A stretch of 37,506 bases of DNA from Actinomycetota bacterium (GTDB lineage: Bacteria > Actinomycetota > Acidimicrobiia > Acidimicrobiales > Poriferisodalaceae). Below, in pieces: positions 8,033-14,364 of this stretch. The stretch spans positions 26,457 through 63,962 of the forward strand of contig PBOM01000052.1 in assembly GCA_002724355.1 (NCBI GenBank), in the 5' to 3' direction. Made by a program: the position numbers and the translations under genes. Under the pieces are notes generated by a model. That model had not been told where the DNA came from. It made no database searches and saw only the letters and a program-made list of their open reading frames with translations. Positions within the stretch are counted from its first letter, which is position 1. Every line of letters starts with the position of its first letter.

Positions 8033-8348
8033 TGGAATGCCGCCTTCCATCTCGCTTCAAGGCGAGGAGTATCAAGTAGATAAGAACACCGCATGTACCT
8101 AAGCCGCATAGGTAAGGGAGGAAACTGAGGTTGCCTTGGAAGGTGTCGGTCTCCGTTTGCAGGATCCGGATGGTTGCTAATACTAGGAATAGACCGCCGA
8201 TCCCAAAGATCGTCGTTCCGGCCAACCCGAAGGCAACGTATCTTCCTAAGCCCTTTAGGGGGCCGATTGTTTCTTGTCTGACGTATGCGCGCAGGGTCGA
8301 GACCAGATCATCAAAGTCACCTTTGATTCCACCATTTTGGTTCGACAT
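8025..8348 (-). CDS. Two-helix membrane protein, holin-X-like (first of cassette)
   Basis: 107 residues. An amphipathic N-terminal helix (FDDLVSTLRAYVRQETIGPLKGLGRY) is followed by two transmembrane helices (about 37-63 and 76-97) and a short basic C terminus KRDGRRHSNG. The RQETIGPLKGLGRY motif resembles the actinobacterial holin-X/phage-holin-III superfamily, which are chromosomal membrane proteins of unknown role, not phage holins; this assignment is from pattern only. TAGGTAGGG lies 4 bases before the ATG. It lies 65 bases after the LON-N gene and overlaps the next small gene by 8 bases. Confidence 0.72.
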   Translation of the reverse strand: MSNQNGGIKGDFDDLVSTLRAYVRQETIGPLKGLGRYVAFGLAGTTIFGIGGLFLVLATIRILQTETDTFQGNLSFLPYLCGLGTCGVLIYLILLALKRDGRRHSNG

Positions 8349-8413
8349 TATCCCTACCTAAGACTTTTGGTATCCCTCAGCATGCCAGATGCGCTCCTTG
8401 AGCCCAATACGCG

Positions 8414-9079
8414 TTACGGCATATTCCCGTCAGCGTTCAGGATGTCCAGCAATGAGCCTATTTCCTGTTCTAGTAGGTCGAGTCGAGCAGCGATAGTTGG
8501 GGCCATCAGCAAGCGCTGTTTGTCGAAAGGGCCCACAGGCACCAGTTCAGCGATTCTGTAGCTTAACTCCGCCATATCGAGGCCAGCTGCTCCCGCTTCG
8601 CTGTCTAATGGATTGATTCGGTAACCCATTTCGTGCGCTTGTTGAGTGAATTCTGCCATTTGTTTCAAGATGCCTTGTGCGCGTTCGAGTGTTGCACCCT
8701 CCGGCTCCTCTGGTCGCTCGGCAACCAGTGCTCGCGGGTAGGGAGCGTCGTCAAGCCATTCAGTTATCTCAATTCTGTTTCGGCCGAGCACGTGCAGTGC
8801 CCAGCGGCCGTCGGCAAATCGCTGATGATCGAGGATGTGAGCCATAGTGCCCACCATTGCGCGTGTATCCCCTCCTCCTACTTCCTGACCTCTTTCGATC
8901 AACACGACGCCAAAGTTTGTGCTGTGGTCGATGCAGAATTGGACCATCTTTCGGTATCGATGCTCAAAGATGTGGAGCGGAAGGACCGATCCGGGAATAA
9001 GTACTGTGCCCAAGGGAAACATCGGAACTTCATGTGGTTCGACCCGTTGTGAACTGGCGGAATTTTGAGCGTCATCCAT
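8414..9079 (-). CDS. LON N-terminal-domain protein
   Basis: 221 residues, covering only the substrate-binding N domain of Lon protease, without the ATPase or protease parts. Signature: MFPLGTVLIPGSVLPLHIFEHRYRKMV near the start, GVVLIERG, MVGTMAHILDHQRFADGRWALHVLGRNR, then helical C-terminal half. Stand-alone LON-N proteins are widespread in actinobacteria and have no settled role; protein binding is a reasonable inference. I chose the ATG at 9079 because AGGG lies 9 bases before it; an ATG three codons upstream (9088) has this AGGG almost abutting it. It is the first gene of the minus-strand run that leads through the small membrane proteins to trmI and the protease. Confidence 0.88.
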   Translation of the reverse strand: MDDAQNSASSQRVEPHEVPMFPLGTVLIPGSVLPLHIFEHRYRKMVQFCIDHSTNFGVVLIERGQEVGGGDTRAMVGTMAHILDHQRFADGRWALHVLGRNRIEITEWLDDAPYPRALVAERPEEPEGATLERAQGILKQMAEFTQQAHEMGYRINPLDSEAGAAGLDMAELSYRIAELVPVGPFDKQRLLMAPTIAARLDLLEQEIGSLLDILNADGNMP

Positions 9080-9139
9080 TGTTGGCATCCCTAGGGTGAA
9101 GAAAGAAACCTAATTCATCTTGATAGTTAGCAAAGCGAC

Positions 9140-9168
9140 TTGAGTCGATTCGCGCCACGACGCATAAT
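9140..9168 (+). promoter_or_regulatory. Sigma-A-type promoter, probably leaderless
   Basis: TTGAGT (9140-9145), a 17-base spacer, then CATAAT (9163-9168), matching four and five of six consensus bases. Transcription should begin about 7-9 bases after the -10 box, essentially at the GTG at 9177. No ribosome-binding site precedes that GTG, so a leaderless transcript is likely. Confidence 0.65.
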
Positions 9169-9176
9169 CGCGTGCT

Positions 9177-9560
9177 GTGGAAATCATTGCTGCTCTATTT
9201 CTAGAACATTTCGAAATGCGACAAGCTGAGGGTGGGTCCGCGCGGCTCGACCTATCTGGGGTGTACTTTTCGACCACTGCGCCGTCAGAGTTTCCGGCCA
9301 CACTTCAGCCACATCTGATGGTGTTGGTGCAGTGCCCTGCCGAACATAAGGGCCTTGCAGCATTAGAGGTTACGTTTCATTCCGGTGGCGAATCACTTGA
9401 TATCCGAAACGTTCAACCGATCAACGTGGAGCCTGGCAAGTTCGGCTACAACCTCGTACAAGCGACACTCGAGGTTTCCGAGGCCATGACAGTCGAGGCC
9501 CACTGTCGTATAGATGGAGGGCCCGTTACAAAAGTCCCGTTGACCATTCTCCCAGCGTAA
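9177..9560 (+). CDS. DUF6941-like protein of unknown function
   Basis: 127 residues, mostly beta strands by pattern. The layout ALFLEHFEMRQAEGGSARLDLSGVYF, then FPATLQPHLMVLVQCP and VTFHSGGE, resembles the DUF6941 family (short proteins beginning with a leader strand then a GGG/SGVY turn). I rate the family call as tentative. No signal peptide or membrane segment. GTG start with no Shine-Dalgarno sequence but a good promoter ending 8 bases upstream, so translation is probably leaderless. The FIST gene follows 9 bases after its stop, so the two should share a transcript. Confidence 0.7.
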   Translation: MEIIAALFLEHFEMRQAEGGSARLDLSGVYFSTTAPSEFPATLQPHLMVLVQCPAEHKGLAALEVTFHSGGESLDIRNVQPINVEPGKFGYNLVQATLEVSEAMTVEAHCRIDGGPVTKVPLTILPA

Positions 9561-9569
9561 GAAGTTCTA

Positions 9570-10706
9570 ATGCCCTACGCCTCTAGCCTCTCCACACATA
9601 ATGATCCGGGCGTCGCAGTGGCGGAAGCATTGGGAGAGATTATCGACAAGCTCGGGCCGTCTCCGGACTTAACACTTCTCTTCGTTTCAGGGGCGTTTAC
9701 TGCGCGGGTTGAGGATTTAACCCATGCCGTAAAGGAGATACTGAGCCCTGGAACGCTCCTCGGCAGTACCGCTGTCTCTGTGGTATCGGGAGAGAACGAA
9801 ATTGAAGAACAAACAGCCATTTCGATATTCGCCGGTAATTTCGACGGGACCGCAGCGCCAGTTCGTTTGGGAGACGACGTTCCCACCGTCGATCTTTGGA
9901 CCGCAGGCCAAGAAAGGTTCGCAGAGCCTCACACACTTATTCTTTTGGCCGATCCATTTTCGTTTCAAACCGAATTAGCCATCAGTAGCTGGAGATCGCT
10001 TTTCCCTGACCTTCAAATTATTGGGGGGCTGGCTTCGGCTGGAAATGCCCCGGGCGTGAACCGGCTCGTCCTTGATGATCAGATATTTGATTCTGGTGCA
10101 GTTGGCGTGTTGATAGGGGGACCCGTCAAGGTGACGTCACTGGTCTCCCAGGGCTGTAGACCGATTGGCTCTCCATTGATCGTTACCAAGTCTGATGGGA
10201 ATCTCCTTTATGAGCTCGCGGGACAAGCAGCACTTTCGCGACTGCAGGAAGTGATCACAGAACTGTCCGACGATGAACGCTCGTTAGCCGCTTCAGGGCT
10301 CCACGTTGGTCGCGTGATTGATGAACATCGCAGCGATTTCAGTCGAGGTGACTTTCTCATTCGTGCGGTCCTTGGCGCAGACCAGAAAAGTGGTGTGGTC
10401 GCGGTAGGTGATCAAATGCCTGTGGGGAGCACCATTCAATTTCAGGTACGCGATGCCGACTCTGCTCACGAGGACCTTGATCTCCTCACCTCCAGCATTT
10501 CTCCTGGTGACGGGGCCCTTCTTTTCACCTGTAACGGTCGTGGCGAGAATATCTTTGACACACCACACCATGACGCCCGGGCGCTTGCGCCCCTTGTGGC
10601 CAGCAACGCTCTTTCCGGAATGTTTTGCGCTGGTGAAATCGGCCCTGTGGGCCCCCATTCATTTCTTCATGGATTTACTGCATCGGCAGCTATTTTCCAC
10701 GACTAA
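9570..10706 (+). CDS. FIST N/C domain sensory protein
   Basis: 378 residues with a FIST_N domain in the first half and a FIST_C domain in the second. Typical marks are LGSTAVSVVSG early on, LFPDLQIIGGLASAG in the middle, and at the end LLFTCNGRG plus AGEIGPVGPHSFLHGFTAS. FIST domains are predicted small-ligand (possibly amino acid) sensors normally attached to signalling domains. Here there is no kinase, cyclase or methyl-acceptor part, so it would act as a stand-alone binding protein. AAGAAG precedes the ATG. It is downstream of, and probably cotranscribed with, the DUF6941-like gene. Confidence 0.9.
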   Translation: MPYASSLSTHNDPGVAVAEALGEIIDKLGPSPDLTLLFVSGAFTARVEDLTHAVKEILSPGTLLGSTAVSVVSGENEIEEQTAISIFAGNFDGTAAPVRLGDDVPTVDLWTAGQERFAEPHTLILLADPFSFQTELAISSWRSLFPDLQIIGGLASAGNAPGVNRLVLDDQIFDSGAVGVLIGGPVKVTSLVSQGCRPIGSPLIVTKSDGNLLYELAGQAALSRLQEVITELSDDERSLAASGLHVGRVIDEHRSDFSRGDFLIRAVLGADQKSGVVAVGDQMPVGSTIQFQVRDADSAHEDLDLLTSSISPGDGALLFTCNGRGENIFDTPHHDARALAPLVASNALSGMFCAGEIGPVGPHSFLHGFTASAAIFHD

Positions 10707-10759
10707 GGCTCCCCAGAACCTGCCCTCTAGCGGACTAGGCTCGCCGAGAGGGAGGCCCC

Positions 10760-12712
10760 GTGAGTAACGATCTCCAGAGTCGTCAAATAAACACCATCCG
10801 AGCACTCGCCCTTGACGCGGTCAAAAACGCTAATAGCGGCCATACGGGAACCGCCATGGCGCTAGCCCCGCTGGCTCACGTGCTGTTTAGCAAGGTGATG
10901 AATTACGACGCCGCTGATCCCAATTGGCCAGATCGGGACCGATTCATACTTTCGGCTGGGCATGCTTCAATGCTGCTCTACTCGATGCTGTATCTGACTG
11001 GGCATGGATTGGAGATCGAGGACATTAAGCAGTTTCGACAGCTTGGCTCCCAAACGCCAGGACATCCGGAGGTTCATCTGACTCCTGGCGTGGAAGTCAC
11101 CACTGGTCCTTTGGGGCAAGGCATCGCGAACGCAGTTGGAATGGCATTAGCCGAACGCCACCTTCGTTCCCGGTTGGGCTCCGAAATTGTCAATCACCGA
11201 ATCTGGGCCATATGTGGTGACGGCGACCTCATGGAGGGCATCAGCCATGAGGCAGCGAGTTTGGCTGGCCATCAACAACTAGGGAATCTCGTTGTCATAT
11301 ATGACGACAATCGGATCACCATCGATGGAGCGACGGATTTAACACTCTCGGACGACGCCCAGCAGCGATTCGAGGCGTACGGCTGGCATGTGAATAATCT
11401 CGGAGACGCAGCCGAGGACGTGGCTGCACTTGAGGGCGCACTAACGGAAGCCGTTGCTCAGAACGATCGGCCATCGTTGATCATCATTCGAAGCCACATT
11501 GCGTTTCCTGCACCAAACGCAATGGATACACCTGGCGCACATGGAGCAATTACCGACGAGACCGAGATAGCCGCTGCGAAGGAGCTAATGGGGTTCGACC
11601 CAGAGCTCACCTTCGACGTGGCAGATGATGTCTTATCGGCTTACCGAGAGGCCGGTCGGCGAGGATCGGATCTACGCGCTGCATGGCAAGAACGAGTCGC
11701 CAAGAGCTCTCTCGACAGTAGCTGGGTCAACACAATGTTGGACGGAGCGCCAATTGCGGCATGGACGGAAGAGTTACCTGTTTATAGTCCAGGGACCTCT
11801 CTGGCTACCCGTAATGCCAATAATCAGGTCCTGGACGCCTTAGTGGATGTGGTTCCCTCTTTGGTTGCCGGGTCGGCTGACCTAACCGGTAACACTGGCA
11901 CCAATATCGTGGGTGAAGCCATGACGGCCGCTACCCCGGAAGGACGAAAGCTCTACTACGGCGTTCGGGAGCACGCTATGGGCAGCGTCGCTAACGGGAT
12001 GGCGCTTCATGGAGGCATCCTTCCGGTGGTCGGGACGTTTTTAGTATTCGCCGACTACATGCGCCCGTCGGTGCGAATGGCTGCGCTTAGCAGCGCCAAA
12101 GTCATCTTCGTTTGGAGTCACGACTCTGTAGGTGTTGGCGAAGATGGGCCAACGCATCAACCTATTGAACACGTTGCATCCCTAAGAGCAATCCCTGATC
12201 TAGATGTCATTCGCCCTGCCGACGCCAACGAGGTAAGTCAAGCTTGGGAGATAGCAATCAATAACGCTGGTCCCACTGCGATCATACTGACAAGGCAAAA
12301 TGTTCCAGTCTTGGAAGGCACCGACCGAACCGGACAAGTGTCGAAAGGCGCGTATGTTCTCATTGATGCGCCAGATCCAGCTGTAGTCCTGGCCGGAACC
12401 GGGTCCGAGGTCCAGCTATGCGTTCAGGCGGCGGCGGCATTAGCGGAGGACGGTATTTCTTCTCGAGTTGTGTCGATGCCTTCGTGGGAGATTTTTGGGC
12501 GCCAAGATCCCGATTACCGTAAAGAGGTGCTACCAGATGGCATCCCGGTCGTCGGTGTAGAGGCGGGCGTCTCGTTCGGCTGGGACCAATGGGCAGATAG
12601 GACTGTCACAATCGATCAGTTCGGAAAAAGCGCGCCTGGCGACCAAGTAATGCAAGTACTGGGAATCTCGGCAGCGGCTATTGAAGCAGCGGCTCGAGAC
12701 CTCCTCCCCTAA
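10760..12712 (+). CDS. tkt: Transketolase
   Basis: Thiamine-diphosphate enzyme moving two-carbon ketol units in the pentose phosphate pathway; 650 residues, normal length. Visible features are NSGHTG with His28, GHAS (67-70), PGHPE (100-104), the thiamine-diphosphate motif GDGDLMEG (153-160) running to DDNRI (182-186), and in the pyrimidine domain REHAMG and HDSVGVGEDGPTHQP. GTG start with GGAGG 4 bases upstream. Transaldolase follows after an 18-base gap with its own ribosome site, so the two form a non-oxidative pentose phosphate operon. Confidence 0.97.
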   Translation: MSNDLQSRQINTIRALALDAVKNANSGHTGTAMALAPLAHVLFSKVMNYDAADPNWPDRDRFILSAGHASMLLYSMLYLTGHGLEIEDIKQFRQLGSQTPGHPEVHLTPGVEVTTGPLGQGIANAVGMALAERHLRSRLGSEIVNHRIWAICGDGDLMEGISHEAASLAGHQQLGNLVVIYDDNRITIDGATDLTLSDDAQQRFEAYGWHVNNLGDAAEDVAALEGALTEAVAQNDRPSLIIIRSHIAFPAPNAMDTPGAHGAITDETEIAAAKELMGFDPELTFDVADDVLSAYREAGRRGSDLRAAWQERVAKSSLDSSWVNTMLDGAPIAAWTEELPVYSPGTSLATRNANNQVLDALVDVVPSLVAGSADLTGNTGTNIVGEAMTAATPEGRKLYYGVREHAMGSVANGMALHGGILPVVGTFLVFADYMRPSVRMAALSSAKVIFVWSHDSVGVGEDGPTHQPIEHVASLRAIPDLDVIRPADANEVSQAWEIAINNAGPTAIILTRQNVPVLEGTDRTGQVSKGAYVLIDAPDPAVVLAGTGSEVQLCVQAAAALAEDGISSRVVSMPSWEIFGRQDPDYRKEVLPDGIPVVGVEAGVSFGWDQWADRTVTIDQFGKSAPGDQVMQVLGISAAAIEAAARDLLP

Positions 12713-12730
12713 CCATCATTCGGAGATGCT

Positions 12731-13855
12731 ATGACTACTCAATCCGCGTCGACTGAACGCTTAGCAGGACTTTTTGAACAAGAGCGGCAGAGTCCCTGGC
12801 TCGACAATTTGCGTCGAGGCTGGATTACCTCCGGCGAGTTGGACCAATGGGTCGCTTCTGGAATCAGGGGCTTGACTTCCAATCCAGCCATTTTTCAAAA
12901 AGCGATAGAAGGCAGCAGTGATTATGACCCTCAATTCAGTGAACTAATCAGAGACGGCGTCGCTGTGCGGCAGGCCTACTGGAATCTCGTTACTAGCGAC
13001 ATCGAAGGCGCGCTCAAGGCCCTAGCACCCGTTTACGAACAATCTCGTGGAGTCGATGGGTTCGTGTCTGTCGAGGTGGACCCAGCTTTGGCCCGAGACA
13101 CCGAAAGAACTACTACTGATGCAAGAGCTCTCCACGAGCTTATTAACGCACCAAACTTGATGGTCAAGATCCCGGGAACCGAAGAAGGTCTACCTTCAAT
13201 TCGCACCATGATCGGAGAGGGCCGTTCCATCAACGTCACTTTGATATTTTCCGTGAGTCGCTACCTTGAAGTTATGGAGGCATACGTCTCTGGACTAGAA
13301 GACGCCGTAGCGTCCGGCCAGGAAGACTTGTCGACAATCGCCAGTGTGGCTTCGTTCTTTATTTCACGAACCGACACCGAAGTTGACCGTCGCTTAGAAG
13401 AGATCGGTTCAGACGAGGCTCTTGCCTTAAGAGGAAAGACAGCAGTGGCACAGGCACAAGTCGCGTATCAGCGCTTTCTGGACACTTTCTCAGGACCGAG
13501 ATGGGATGCCTTGAGTGCACGCGGCGCACAAGTGCAGCGACCCTTGTGGGCGTCTACCAGTACCAAAAACCCCAATTATTCCCCGACCCTCTACGTCGAT
13601 GAATTGATCGGCCCTGACACCGTCAACACCATGCCCGACAACACCATCGAAGCGTTCATCGAACATGGATCTATCGCCCGCACAATCGACTCGGACCCCA
13701 TGCGCGCCCAATCAATCTTGGACGCGGTAGCGGCGATCGGTATTGATCTTGAATCCGTTGCACACACGCTCGAGGAGGAAGGGGTCGCGGCGTTTGTGAA
13801 GAGCTTCGATGAACTTATAGCGAGCCTCACAACAAAGGCGGATTCGCTGCTTTAA
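12731..13855 (+). CDS. tal: Transaldolase
   Basis: Transfers a dihydroxyacetone unit from sedoheptulose 7-phosphate to glyceraldehyde 3-phosphate; 374 residues, the actinobacterial TalA/TAL subtype. Schiff-base lysine is Lys146 in NLMVKIPGT. Other conserved blocks are GLTSNPAIFQKAI (47-59), NVTLIFS, SVASFFISRTDTEVD and LWASTSTKNP. GGAG lies 6 bases before the ATG. Downstream of tkt, with no intervening gene; the 47 bases after its stop hold the promoter of the HxlR regulator. Confidence 0.97.
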   Translation: MTTQSASTERLAGLFEQERQSPWLDNLRRGWITSGELDQWVASGIRGLTSNPAIFQKAIEGSSDYDPQFSELIRDGVAVRQAYWNLVTSDIEGALKALAPVYEQSRGVDGFVSVEVDPALARDTERTTTDARALHELINAPNLMVKIPGTEEGLPSIRTMIGEGRSINVTLIFSVSRYLEVMEAYVSGLEDAVASGQEDLSTIASVASFFISRTDTEVDRRLEEIGSDEALALRGKTAVAQAQVAYQRFLDTFSGPRWDALSARGAQVQRPLWASTSTKNPNYSPTLYVDELIGPDTVNTMPDNTIEAFIEHGSIARTIDSDPMRAQSILDAVAAIGIDLESVAHTLEEEGVAAFVKSFDELIASLTTKADSLL

Positions 13856-13866
13856 CGCATAGTCGG

Positions 13867-13895
13867 TTGCAAAAATAAACTGACTCACCTAAATT
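13867..13895 (+). promoter_or_regulatory. Promoter of hxlR-fbiC, probably leaderless
   Basis: TTGCAA (13867-13872), a 17-base spacer, then TAAATT (13890-13895), four of six matches each. The predicted transcript start coincides with the GTG at 13903, which has no ribosome-binding site. The -10 box lies between the arms of an inverted repeat. Confidence 0.6.
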
Positions 13896-13909
13896 TTGCG
13901 TCGTGAGTC
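13882..13909. promoter_or_regulatory. Inverted repeat, candidate HxlR operator
   Basis: GACTCAC (13882-13888) and GTGAGTC (13903-13909) are perfect complements separated by 14 bases. Arm centres are 21 bases apart, two helical turns. The arms bracket the -10 box and the right arm contains the GTG start codon. This is the expected arrangement for a winged-helix dimer repressing its own promoter. HxlR as the ligand-binding partner is an inference. Confidence 0.5.
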
Positions 13910-14364
13910 GCATGGCCAACCCAAGCGCTGAGTGTTCGATCCAGCAAACGCTGGACGTGATCGGTGATCGGTGGATGTTGTTGATTATTCGGAACCTCTT
14001 TCGCGGCGCCCGCCGATTCGGCGAGCTCGAAGAGGACCTCGGCATAGCCAAGAACCTACTTGCTGCAAGGTTGAACAAATTGGTCGGCGCAGGCATCGCA
14101 GAACGAGTTCCTTATCAAGATCGACCAGTTCGACACGAATACCTTTTGACACAAAAAGGTCGAGACTTGTCACCAAGCCTGGTTGCATTGATGAAGTGGG
14201 GAGACCGTTGGTGTAACGAGGGCTCCGCTCCCACTGTCCTTGTGCATGCTGACTGCGGCACCCCATTGATGCAGGTCACCCACTGTCCGACCTGCGATGA
14301 CTCTCTGGACCCTGGCCAGATTCGAAGCCGGCCGGGCCCCGGTGCTCAGGAGGCACTGCGATGA
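13903..14364 (+). CDS. HxlR-family transcriptional regulator
   Basis: 153 residues. Winged helix of the HxlR/MarR-like type: CSIQQTLDVIGDRWMLLIIRNLFRGARRFGEL, then ARLNKLVGAGIAERVPY and the wing RHEYLLTQKGRDLSP. Cys11 is at the place of the conserved N-terminal cysteine used for redox or electrophile sensing in YodB and HypR. An extra C-terminal part carries Cys118, Cys128 and Cys131 (CGT...CPTC) plus Cys104 and His115, which could bind a metal. GTG start chosen because it coincides with the predicted transcript start; ATG at 13912 is the alternative. The stop overlaps the fbiC ATG (ATGA), tying the regulator to F420 synthesis. Confidence 0.9.
   Translation: MSRMANPSAECSIQQTLDVIGDRWMLLIIRNLFRGARRFGELEEDLGIAKNLLAARLNKLVGAGIAERVPYQDRPVRHEYLLTQKGRDLSPSLVALMKWGDRWCNEGSAPTVLVHADCGTPLMQVTHCPTCDDSLDPGQIRSRPGPGAQEALR

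Noticed and set aside
8633-9052. 139-codon plus-strand open frame opposite the LON-N gene
   Set aside because: The opposite strand encodes a recognisable LON-N domain; no ribosome site or promoter supports this one.
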